Of a stretch of 11,726 nucleotides of DNA, positions 1 to 7,346 are shown piece after piece. The notes beneath the pieces were generated by a model. It was not told the origin of the DNA. It was given only the letters and a program-made list of their open reading frames with translations, and made no database searches. The DNA comes from Gammaproteobacteria bacterium (lineage in GTDB: Bacteria; Pseudomonadota; Gammaproteobacteria; GRL18). A program made the translations under genes and the position numbers. Position 1 is the first letter of the stretch; each line of letters begins with the position of its first letter. Location of the stretch: contig JAGLFC010000059.1 in the NCBI GenBank assembly GCA_023144715.1, positions 1-11,726 on the forward strand, written 5' to 3'.

Positions 1-1458
1 TTTATCTCGGGTGGCATGATGACGCTGGCTCAGTCTGTCGGTGTGATTATGGGAGCCAATATCGGTAGTACTGTCACGGCTCAATTATTAGCCTTTAATC
101 TTTCTGCTTACTCTCTAGGGCCTGTTGCTATTGGCTTTTTTATGCTGTTTACCGCTAAACGAGATAAAACAAAATACTATGGCATGATGATTATGGGTAT
201 TGGTCTGGTTTTTTATGGTATGGGTTTAATGAGTGATGCAATGGTGCCTTTGCGTGACTATGAACCTTTTATTGATATTTTAAAAGACTTGGAACGCCCC
301 ATCGCTGGTATACTGGCTGGGGCTGTTTTTACGGCGATTGTACAATCCTCTGCTGCCACGGTAGGTATTGCAATTGCTATGGCAAGTGAAGGTTTATTGG
401 GCTTATCTGCGGGTATCTCTTTAGCATTAGGTGCTAATATCGGTACTGCCGCAACGACAGCAATTATGGGTGTTCTTAGTAGTAAATCGGTGGATGCGGT
501 GAGAGCCTCAGTTGTGCATGTGAGTTTTAATGTCATTGGTGTACTTATCTGGCTACCATTTATTGCTTTACTGGTTGATATTGCTGTTTGGTTATCACCG
601 ACTAGCCCCGAATTGGAAGGAATGGCAAGAGCTGCCTCAGAAGTGCCTAGACAAATTGCCAATGCCAATACTTTTTTTAATGTGATGAATACCATACTTT
701 TTATTGGTTTTACTACTTGGTTTGCTCGTATGGCGGAATGGTTAATCAAAGATAAAACACCGCCAAAGGGTATTATTATTGAACCTAAATATCTGGATGA
801 AAATTTATTAATCACTCCTACAATTGCCTTGCAACAAGTTCGCCTTGAATTGGCTCGAATGGGTAATATTTCTATGGAAATGTTGCGTGATATTATTCCA
901 GCATTTAAAGATCGAGATATGGAACGTGTTGTAGAAGTGTCCAGACGTTATGATGAAATCAGTATCTTGGAAGCAGAAATTTTGAGGTATCTTGCTTTAT
1001 TACGCCAAAATACGTTATCAGAAAAAGACAGCCTAGAATTTCAATCAATTATGATGGCGGTTGATAATTTTGAAAGTCTGGCGACTATTATTGAAAGTGA
1101 TTTAATTTTGCTGGCTGAAAAAGTGGTTGAGCTAGATGCACATTCCAGTGAGCAAACAAGAGCAATGATGCTGGATGTCTACCAGTTGGTATTAAGTTCT
1201 GTAGAGCATACCGTACAAGCGGTAAAAGATAAGGATGAGCGGGCGGCTGAGTCTACATTAATGCTCAAAGACCCAATTAAAGAACAATCGGAACTTATTT
1301 TAAGTCGTAAGGCAGAATATTTGGCAAAGGATGATATTCACTATATTGCGTTAATAAGATTAGAAATGTCTTTTGTAGAAAAAATGAGACACATCTATTC
1401 ATTATCCAGACGCATTGCCAAAGCTGTTTTACCTCCAGTGCTTGCACAACGTGATTAA
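1..1458 (+). CDS. Na+/phosphate cotransporter, NptA-like, with C-terminal PhoU-like domain (5' end outside window)
   Basis: Inner-membrane protein expected to move inorganic phosphate with sodium (Na/Pi-cotransporter, PF02690-type family). The reading frame is open to base 1, so the ATG at base 16 is internal: the residues around it already belong to the first conserved repeat, whose GANIGS motif is at bases 52-69. The first QSS motif and earlier membrane segments must lie upstream of the window. The second repeat is complete, with QSSAAT at 343-360 and GANIGT at 430-447. Hydrophobic segments continue to about base 735. The last 200 or so residues are soluble, helical and charged, and resemble PhoU, as is common in this family. 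A second transporter of the same family lies two genes downstream (4142-5956) but is clearly diverged. Phosphate as substrate is inferred from the family; some members may instead have regulatory roles. The family call is firm. Confidence 0.9.
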   Translation, partial: FISGGMMTLAQSVGVIMGANIGSTVTAQLLAFNLSAYSLGPVAIGFFMLFTAKRDKTKYYGMMIMGIGLVFYGMGLMSDAMVPLRDYEPFIDILKDLERPIAGILAGAVFTAIVQSSAATVGIAIAMASEGLLGLSAGISLALGANIGTAATTAIMGVLSSKSVDAVRASVVHVSFNVIGVLIWLPFIALLVDIAVWLSPTSPELEGMARAASEVPRQIANANTFFNVMNTILFIGFTTWFARMAEWLIKDKTPPKGIIIEPKYLDENLLITPTIALQQVRLELARMGNISMEMLRDIIPAFKDRDMERVVEVSRRYDEISILEAEILRYLALLRQNTLSEKDSLEFQSIMMAVDNFESLATIIESDLILLAEKVVELDAHSSEQTRAMMLDVYQLVLSSVEHTVQAVKDKDERAAESTLMLKDPIKEQSELILSRKAEYLAKDDIHYIALIRLEMSFVEKMRHIYSLSRRIAKAVLPPVLAQRD

Positions 1459-1490
1459 TTGGATTATCTCTTAATAGCGGATTTTAAATA

Positions 1491-1519
1491 TTGGTAATAA
1501 ATATAATAGGCTTTATAAT
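1491..1519 (+). promoter_or_regulatory. Putative sigma70-type promoter of the copper ATPase gene
   Basis: TTGGTA at 1491-1496 (4 of 6 match to the -35 consensus) and TATAAT at 1514-1519 (6 of 6) are separated by exactly 17 bp. Transcription would begin near 1526, leaving a leader of about 90 nt before the ATG at 1616. A 7-bp inverted repeat (AAAATAC 1523-1529, GTATTTT 1545-1551) falls at the expected transcript start. I saw no CueR-type dyad between the -35 and -10 boxes. The match comes from reading by eye; in AT-rich DNA a TATAAT can occur by chance, but the spacing and position support it. Confidence 0.5.
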
Positions 1520-1615
1520 AGCAAAATACTATTCGATCTTATCCGTATTTTCTATGTAATGATGCTTAACTTATAGCATTTAGTCTGCCACTTTTATTTT
1601 ATTTCGGTTGTTTTT

Positions 1616-4087
1616 ATGTTTGATAACATCTCCTCTAATAATCAGCAAGACACTGTTTATCATATTAACATTGCTGATATGAATTGTAGTGCTTGTGTTG
1701 CCAATATTGAAAGTGCAATACATTCGGTGGTTGGCGTAACACAGGTTCAAATCAATTTACTTGATAAAAAAGCCTCAATTTCTGGTGGCGATCCACAGAA
1801 TGTTGTCTCTAGTATTATAGATAAGGGCTATCATGCTGTTTTAATTCAAGAAGCCATTATAAGCGATCAACTGACACTTATTTTTCAAGGTAATATAAGT
1901 AATTTAGCCAATGATACATCGCTCAAAGCACTCTTAACACAAGAGGCTTTTGAAATAGACTATCATTGGCCCAATGTTTTATTAAAAATAGACACTCATC
2001 CAGCACAACTATTGATTACATTACAAAATGCAGGCTACACTGTTTGCTATAAAGAACAGTTTGATGATCCACACACAGTACAACGAGCCGAAACTCATCA
2101 AGAAATACGCCATTCATGGCAGAGAGCGTTATTAGCAGGCATGGTCGGTATCACACTTATGTTGGGTAATATGAGTGGTTTATTGCCTGAGCTTAATCAA
2201 TCCAATGGTCAATTATTTTGGGGGTTTACTGCTTTAGTGTGTCTTTTTACTATTTGGTTCAGTGGTCGACATTATTATAAAAGTGCTTTCAAGCAAGCAC
2301 GACACTTTTCTTCTAATATGGACACCTTAATTACTCTAGGTACTTCTGCCGCATGGTTATCTTCCATCCTTATTATTATCAATCCTAATTTTATGCCTCA
2401 TGGTGGCAACCATCTTTATTTAGATGCTTCTGTTTTTATTTTAGCCTTTTTGCAATTAGGTCATGTTTTGGAAATGCGAGCCAAACAAGTTACTCGTGAA
2501 GCAATTGGTACACTCATAGAGTTAGCACCGACATCCGCGACCTATATTTTTACAGATGTGCAAGGTAAACAGACTGATATTCGTCTGCCTATTTCACTAT
2601 TACGTAAAAATGATCAAATTCGTATTAAACCAGGAGAAACGATTGCGGTTGATGCAGACGTTACTTCTGGTGTGAGTTATATTGATGAATCAATGCTTAC
2701 AGGCGAAGCAAAACGTGTTAAAAAACAAGTGGGTGATGAAATTATTGGTGGTACAAGCAATTATAATGGCACTATGATTGCAAAAATAAGCCGATTAGGA
2801 GAAAATACCACTTTATCCACTATTGTAAAGATGGTAAAGCAAGCTCAATTAAGCAAACCACCCATTGCTAATTTGGTCGATAAAGTCTCTAAAGTCTTTG
2901 TACCCATCGTTATTTTAATTGCAATTTTTACCTTTATCAGTTGGTTATTTTTGGCTTCTCAGCCACTGTCGTTTGCATTGACCACAAGTATTGCCGTCTT
3001 AGTAATTGCCTGTCCCTGTGCTTTGGGTTTGGCAACTCCGATTGCTATCATGATGGGGATGGGACGAGCCGCACAATTAGGTATTTTAATTAAAAATAGT
3101 GATGCCTTACAAAGTGCTTCTCATTTAACCCATATTGTGATGGATAAAACAGGCACATTAACCAAGGGTAAACTTTCCATTACTCATATTTATAATATGA
3201 CGGATCAGGATGATGAACATTTACTCCAATTGGCAAGCAGTCTTGAAATAGGTTCTGAGCATCCGCTTGCTCAAGCCATACTTGACGTTGCACAAGATAA
3301 AAATATACAACCGCTTGACTGTCATAATTTTCATGCAATGAGTGGCTATGGCATTGCTGCTCAGATTCATCAGAAGTCGTATATTATCGGTAATCAACGC
3401 TTGATGGAGCAAGGAGAGATAGTCTTAGATAAAAAGTGGCAAATAATTGCCCGACAGGCTGCTTATGCTGGAGGTACACCTATTTGGCTTGCTAATAATG
3501 AACAATTATTGGGCTTATTTATTTTAAATGACCCCATTAGAGAAGAAAGTGCAATAGCCATTAAACGCTTACATGATCTCAATATTAAAGTGGTGATGTG
3601 TACAGGTGATCACCATGAGACTGCTCTTGTTGTCGGACAATCGCTTGGTGTTGATGAAATTCATAGTGAACTATTACCTGAGCATAAATTGAAAGTGATC
3701 ACTGAATTGCAACAACAAGGGCATCATGTTGGCATGGTAGGGGATGGCGTGAATGATGCACCTGCTTTAGCAAAAGCCAATACTGGTTTTGCCATTGGTA
3801 GTGGTACTGATGTTGCTATTGAACACGCGGATATTATTTTAGCAGGTGATTCTTTAAATAATGTCGCACTTGCTGTACAAATATCTCATGTTACACTGAC
3901 TAATATTAAACAAAATCTAGGCGGTGCTTTTATCTATAATATGATTGGAATTCCTCTTGCGGCAGGTCTTTTTTATCCTATTACAGGTTGGTTATTAACG
4001 CCTGCGTTTGCCAGTTTAGCAATGGCAATGTCATCCGTAACCGTTGTTATGAATGCCAATAGAATTAGGTTTTTTAAACCTGAATAA
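1616..4087 (+). CDS. copA: Copper-exporting P1B-type ATPase (CopA family)
   Basis: Inner-membrane P-type ATPase expected to pump Cu+ out of the cytoplasm at the cost of ATP. The order of parts is canonical. An N-terminal heavy-metal-associated domain carries MNCSAC (C24, C27). The actuator-domain TGE is at 362-364, the ion-binding CPC in the membrane at 466-468, the phosphorylated DKTGT at D510, the nucleotide-binding SEHP at 547-550 and the hinge GDGVND at 709-714. The YN in the penultimate membrane helix and the AMAMSS in the last one fit Cu+ (P1B-1) rather than zinc pumps. Residues of about 80-150 look like a second metal-binding fold that lacks CxxC. The 823-residue length is normal. The ATG at 1616 has no good Shine-Dalgarno sequence (upstream bases are T-rich), so translation may be modest, but no better start is visible. 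Silver can also be a substrate in this family. Confidence 0.93.
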   Translation: MFDNISSNNQQDTVYHINIADMNCSACVANIESAIHSVVGVTQVQINLLDKKASISGGDPQNVVSSIIDKGYHAVLIQEAIISDQLTLIFQGNISNLANDTSLKALLTQEAFEIDYHWPNVLLKIDTHPAQLLITLQNAGYTVCYKEQFDDPHTVQRAETHQEIRHSWQRALLAGMVGITLMLGNMSGLLPELNQSNGQLFWGFTALVCLFTIWFSGRHYYKSAFKQARHFSSNMDTLITLGTSAAWLSSILIIINPNFMPHGGNHLYLDASVFILAFLQLGHVLEMRAKQVTREAIGTLIELAPTSATYIFTDVQGKQTDIRLPISLLRKNDQIRIKPGETIAVDADVTSGVSYIDESMLTGEAKRVKKQVGDEIIGGTSNYNGTMIAKISRLGENTTLSTIVKMVKQAQLSKPPIANLVDKVSKVFVPIVILIAIFTFISWLFLASQPLSFALTTSIAVLVIACPCALGLATPIAIMMGMGRAAQLGILIKNSDALQSASHLTHIVMDKTGTLTKGKLSITHIYNMTDQDDEHLLQLASSLEIGSEHPLAQAILDVAQDKNIQPLDCHNFHAMSGYGIAAQIHQKSYIIGNQRLMEQGEIVLDKKWQIIARQAAYAGGTPIWLANNEQLLGLFILNDPIREESAIAIKRLHDLNIKVVMCTGDHHETALVVGQSLGVDEIHSELLPEHKLKVITELQQQGHHVGMVGDGVNDAPALAKANTGFAIGSGTDVAIEHADIILAGDSLNNVALAVQISHVTLTNIKQNLGGAFIYNMIGIPLAAGLFYPITGWLLTPAFASLAMAMSSVTVVMNANRIRFFKPE

Positions 4088-4141
4088 TTAATTAAAAAGC
4101 TTATTTTCTCTTTGGAAGAGATGTAAGAGGAGAAATTTCTA

Positions 4142-5956
4142 ATGTTACGAAAAATATTATTACCCACTATTTTTATTATTTTAGGCTGGGGATTTTGGAT
4201 TAGCCCTGACTTTAAAACAATTGCGGCGGGTGTGTCTATCTTTCTCTTTGGTATGCTATCTTTAGAAGATGGTTTCAAAGCGTTTACAGGTGGTATGTTG
4301 GATAAAATCCTCAAACGCAGTACCAATAAATTATGGAAAAGCATCTCTTTTGGTATTGTCAGTACCTCTATTATGCAATCCAGTTCACTGGTTTCAGTGA
4401 TTACTATATCATTCCTGAGTGCTGGCTTACTGGGCTTATATGAAGGGGTGGGTATTATCTTTGGTGCTAATTTGGGTACGACTACAGGTGCATGGTTGGT
4501 CGCAGGTTTTGGACTAAAAGTTAAAATATCAGCTTATGCCATGCCAATGTTGGTCTTTGGTGTCTTACTTATTTTTCAAAAATCCAAAACCCTTAAAGGC
4601 ATCGGTTATATTCTCAGTGGCTTAGGATTTTTATTTTTAGGTATCCACTATATGAAAGAAGGCTTTGATGCCTTTAAAGATACTTTTGACTTAGCACAAT
4701 TTGCAGTCGCAGGTTATCCTGGATTATTCTTATTTTGTGGCATTGGTATTGCTTCTACCGTGATTATGCAATCCAGTCATGCCACATTGGTACTGACCAT
4801 TACCGCCTTAGCCGCTGGGCAAATCACTTACGATAATGCTTTAGCACTGGCCATTGGTGCGAATGTGGGTACCACCATTACGGCTATTATTGGTGCGATC
4901 AGTGCCAATGAACAAGGCAAACGTTTAGCAGGAGCACATTTAATTTTTAATATGGTGACCGGCTTAATTGCGATTATTTTTATTCACCAAATGATGAGTG
5001 CTGTTGATTGGATCAGTGCTGAAGTGGGTATTGCGGCAGATGATTATACTTTAAAACTTGCGGTATTCCATACGTTGTTTAATTTGTTGGGCGTACTGGT
5101 GATGTTACCCTTTATTCGTATGTTGGTGAATTTTCTTGAAGGACTTTTTGTACCTAAGAAAGTAGCACGTAGTGAGCCTAAGTTTTTAACAGAATCTGTT
5201 ATGGAATATCCTGATACTGCAACTGAAGCGGTACATAATGAGACCTTACGTGTCTGGAATAATGCCATTAATTTATTGTCAGGATCCTTTGGTTTTAATC
5301 GTAGTGAAGCTCTATCGAACCAAGATTTGTATCAGGTTGCTGACCAACAACAAAAACTACATCCTTATGATATTAATAGCTCCTATGAACTCAATATTAA
5401 ACCTTTATATGGTGCAATTGTTGTTTTTATTAGTAAGGCTGGATTTTCTTGGCAAATGGAGAAATCAGGACGTATTCATTGGATTAGAAAAGCGAATCAA
5501 AATATTGTCGATGCGGTCAAAGAGAGCAAACATTTACATAAAAACTTAGTGATTTATGCCAAATCAGATAACCCAAAAATGCGTGAAGCGTATACTAAAA
5601 TTAGAGTAGAATTAACCTTGTTAATCCGTGAATTAGAATCTATTCATATTAAGAATGCTGAAGATGAAAATTTAGTCTGTTCTTTAGATTATTTAAAAGT
5701 ATTATTGGATGAACATATTGCTAATATGAATGACTGGTTAGCCACGACTATTCGAGAAGAATCTATTACCCCAGAAATGGCGACCTCACTGATGAATGAT
5801 GTGTCTTATGCCACTAATATTTTCAGAAATCTTGTACAGATGGGAGAAGTCCTTTTTATCAAGTATGAACAAGATGAAGTCAGTGAAACAGAACGTGATT
5901 TAGAGCTTAATGATGAAGAATTAGCGGAAGTAAAAGAACAGGTCAAAAATTCTTAG
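4142..5956 (+). CDS. Na+/phosphate cotransporter, second paralogue, complete, with long C-terminal cytosolic region
   Basis: Inner-membrane transporter of the Na/Pi-cotransporter family, complete at 604 residues. Both internal repeats are present: QSS at residues 79-81 with GANLGTT at 108-114, and QSS at 210-212 with GANVGTT at 239-245. These paired motifs are the family signature and line the substrate site in related SLC34-like proteins. Membrane segments run from about residue 5 to 335. Residues 340-604 are soluble, helical and acidic at the end, with a PhoU-like helical pattern after about 460. The start is well supported by AAGAGGAG at 4125-4132, 9 bases before the ATG. It follows the copper ATPase by 54 bp, so cotranscription is plausible. 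It is not a recent duplicate of the protein at 1-1458: motif contexts and C-terminal halves differ. Substrate is inferred from the family. Confidence 0.9.
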   Translation: MLRKILLPTIFIILGWGFWISPDFKTIAAGVSIFLFGMLSLEDGFKAFTGGMLDKILKRSTNKLWKSISFGIVSTSIMQSSSLVSVITISFLSAGLLGLYEGVGIIFGANLGTTTGAWLVAGFGLKVKISAYAMPMLVFGVLLIFQKSKTLKGIGYILSGLGFLFLGIHYMKEGFDAFKDTFDLAQFAVAGYPGLFLFCGIGIASTVIMQSSHATLVLTITALAAGQITYDNALALAIGANVGTTITAIIGAISANEQGKRLAGAHLIFNMVTGLIAIIFIHQMMSAVDWISAEVGIAADDYTLKLAVFHTLFNLLGVLVMLPFIRMLVNFLEGLFVPKKVARSEPKFLTESVMEYPDTATEAVHNETLRVWNNAINLLSGSFGFNRSEALSNQDLYQVADQQQKLHPYDINSSYELNIKPLYGAIVVFISKAGFSWQMEKSGRIHWIRKANQNIVDAVKESKHLHKNLVIYAKSDNPKMREAYTKIRVELTLLIRELESIHIKNAEDENLVCSLDYLKVLLDEHIANMNDWLATTIREESITPEMATSLMNDVSYATNIFRNLVQMGEVLFIKYEQDEVSETERDLELNDEELAEVKEQVKNS

Positions 5957-5979
5957 TGTAATATAATGGAGATAATAAG

Positions 5980-6231
5980 ATGAATATTAAAGAACTGTTA
6001 AATAATCTTAATGATTATTTTGATATGAATAAAAAAAAGCGTCAACATAAAACCAAGGAATTAAAGGCATTGCTCAAAGTGTTTAAGCACAAAGAAAAGA
6101 AGTTGATTGCTGAATGTCGTCGTCATCCTTCTGGGCATAAAAATAAATCTTTAGAAACAAAAATTGCAATTTTACATGCTAAACGTAAGAAGGGTTTAAA
6201 GGCACTTAAAAAATTGATTCATGACAAATAA
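5980..6231 (+). CDS. Small lysine- and histidine-rich basic protein of unknown function
   Basis: I do not recognise the family. The 83-residue product has 22 Lys, 4 Arg and 6 His against 8 acidic residues, giving a net charge near +18. No signal peptide or membrane segment is visible, so it is probably cytoplasmic. The pattern of Leu/Ile spaced among Lys (residues 24-45 and 58-80) suggests two amphipathic helices joined by a loop with HPSGHKNK, possibly a helical hairpin. A good ribosome site, GGAG at 5968-5971, lies 8 bases before the ATG, and the gene starts 23 bp after the second phosphate transporter, so it is very likely in the same operon. Such a charge would suit binding to a polyanion (nucleic acid, polyphosphate) or to the acidic C-terminus of the transporter upstream. 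That is inference only. Confidence 0.72.
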   Translation: MNIKELLNNLNDYFDMNKKKRQHKTKELKALLKVFKHKEKKLIAECRRHPSGHKNKSLETKIAILHAKRKKGLKALKKLIHDK

Positions 6232-6245
6232 TATCTAAATAGCTC

Positions 6246-6277
6246 TTCCTTATCCTAAACAAGGATAGGATAAGGAA
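6246..6277 (+). promoter_or_regulatory. Perfect 12-bp hairpin just upstream of the phosphopantetheinyl transferase start
   Basis: Arms 6246-6257 and 6266-6277 are exact reverse complements (TTCCTTATCCTA / TAGGATAAGGAA) around an 8-nt loop. Two further pairs are possible outside one mismatch. The 3' arm contains AAGGA, a Shine-Dalgarno-like string, and ends 14 nt before the ATG at 6292. No run of T follows on either strand, so this is not a standard intrinsic terminator. It could be an mRNA-stability or processing element, an attenuator, or a structure limiting translation of the next gene. Confidence 0.55.
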
Positions 6278-6291
6278 AAGTCAGGGCATCT

Positions 6292-6993
6292 ATGAATACC
6301 ACCCACATTAATATCTGGTTATGCCAGCTCAGTAATTATTTTACCCAAGAATCCCTCTTTTTTTCCTACCTTTCTCAAGAAGAAAAACACCGTGCTAAAC
6401 GTTTTAAATTTTCTTTACATCGCAGTCGTTTTATTGCATCACATGGTTTTACTCGTAGTGTTTTAGCTCATTATTTAACACAATGTGAAGCCGATATTTC
6501 TTATAAAAAGGGCGAATATGGCAAACCCTATCTTGCTGATATTGAGCATCATAAGATACATTTTAATTTGAGCCATACAGATGATCTGGCTCTATTGGCC
6601 ATTACTCATGATGTTGAAGTGGGAATTGATATTGAATGTAAGGAACGCAAGACAGATTGGCAAAATATCGTTAAACGGTTTTTTACACCTTCAGAGCAAA
6701 AGGCTTTATTTCTCTTACCAGAAAGTGAACAAAGAAATGCTTTTTTTCAACTTTGGACACGAAAAGAAGCTTATATGAAAGTATTAGGCACAGGATTAGC
6801 ACTTGCACCCACTCAATTTTCTTTGACAGTACCCCCTGAAAAACCTGCTTTGATCAGACATCATTCAAGCCAATATCCAGCACTTCAATCAATCAGTTTT
6901 AATACCATAATAATGCCTGAAAAATTTGAACATTATTATGCCAGTTTAGCCGTTGCATACTCATTAGCAACACATCATTTGCATATTTTTTAG
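6292..6993 (+). CDS. Sfp-type 4'-phosphopantetheinyl transferase
   Basis: Cytoplasmic enzyme that moves the 4'-phosphopantetheine arm of coenzyme A onto a serine of acyl or peptidyl carrier proteins, turning apo- into holo-carrier. The 233-residue length fits the Sfp/AcpT-like group rather than the short AcpS type. Family motifs are in order: NLSH with H95, GIDIE at 111-115 (D113 and E115 as metal ligands), FF at 130-131, and W155-x2-K158-E159-A160-Y161-x-K163. The substrate cannot be told from the sequence; no synthase or carrier-protein gene lies in the window, so it may serve fatty-acid or secondary-metabolite carriers elsewhere. It lies 60 bp after the small basic protein, behind a strong hairpin; the only near ribosome site is AGGG at 6283-6286. 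It converges on the gene at 7008-7337 with a 14-bp gap. Confidence 0.92.
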   Translation: MNTTHINIWLCQLSNYFTQESLFFSYLSQEEKHRAKRFKFSLHRSRFIASHGFTRSVLAHYLTQCEADISYKKGEYGKPYLADIEHHKIHFNLSHTDDLALLAITHDVEVGIDIECKERKTDWQNIVKRFFTPSEQKALFLLPESEQRNAFFQLWTRKEAYMKVLGTGLALAPTQFSLTVPPEKPALIRHHSSQYPALQSISFNTIIMPEKFEHYYASLAVAYSLATHHLHIF

Positions 6994-7007
6994 GTTAAAT
7001 AATTAAT

Positions 7008-7337
7008 TTACATAGGTGATTCATAAAAAATATAAGAAGTTGCATAACTACTGACTTCAAAATATATTTTTTTCTCGTCCACATCGGCTTTATAATTGAG
7101 ATTAGCATCCAAAACACCATAGCCATAACGATAATCTCTGATTGTTCCTGACATACTTTGTGCACTTGAGAGCTTATCAATATTAATAAAGCGTTTGACT
7201 AAATTTTCACCCATATAAATATCTAATACACCATTTGTGCCTGTCCAATACTGAATAGGATAGCTGAGTTTTCTTTGTGCGGCATGGCTTAATCCTGAAC
7301 ATAATATCAGTATCACTAGTAATGTTATTAATTTCAT
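7008..7337 (-). CDS. Small secreted (periplasmic) protein of unknown function
   Basis: I do not recognise a family. The first 19 residues form a clear Sec signal peptide: MK, a hydrophobic core, then SHA before AQRK, the likely cleavage point. C13 lies in the core, but the preceding leucine does not fit a lipobox, so a lipoprotein is unlikely. The mature part of about 90 residues is rich in Tyr and in alternating hydrophobic residues, suggesting beta strands; it has no cysteine and no recognisable catalytic motif. The start is supported by AAGGA (complement of 7345-7349), which lies within the end of the methyltransferase gene upstream. The methyltransferase stop is only 9 bases before this ATG, so the two are almost surely cotranscribed and perhaps translationally coupled. 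Confidence 0.75.
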   Translation of the reverse strand: MKLITLLVILILCSGLSHAAQRKLSYPIQYWTGTNGVLDIYMGENLVKRFINIDKLSSAQSMSGTIRDYRYGYGVLDANLNYKADVDEKKIYFEVSSYATSYIFYESPM

Positions 7338-7346
7338 TATTTTTCC

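Noticed and set aside
258..815. 185-residue open frame on the minus strand
   Set aside because: It lies wholly inside the Na/Pi cotransporter gene on the other strand; its product is low-complexity and resembles no family.
1459..1615. CueR-like copper-responsive operator in front of copA
   Set aside because: The promoter boxes are 17 bp apart and no dyad of the MerR/CueR kind lies between them, so a CueR site is not supported.
4107..4121. TCTCTT/AAGAGA 6-bp hairpin before the second transporter
   Set aside because: Short, with a 3-nt loop and no T tract, in an AT-rich gap; likely chance and too weak to act as a terminator.
3973..4344. 123-residue open frame on the minus strand across the copA / transporter junction
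   Set aside because: Both flanking genes are well supported on the + strand, and this frame only mirrors their hydrophobic codons.
5238..5549. 103-residue open frame on the + strand
   Set aside because: Out-of-frame reading inside the second Na/Pi cotransporter, with no ribosome site and no recognisable domain.
6994..7007. Possible terminator between the convergent transferase and secreted-protein genes
   Set aside because: The 14-bp gap is AT-rich but has no stable stem; no intrinsic terminator can be supported there.
6995..7180. 61-residue open frame on the minus strand
   Set aside because: It overlaps the secreted-protein gene in another frame; the latter has a signal peptide and a good ribosome site, while this one has neither.
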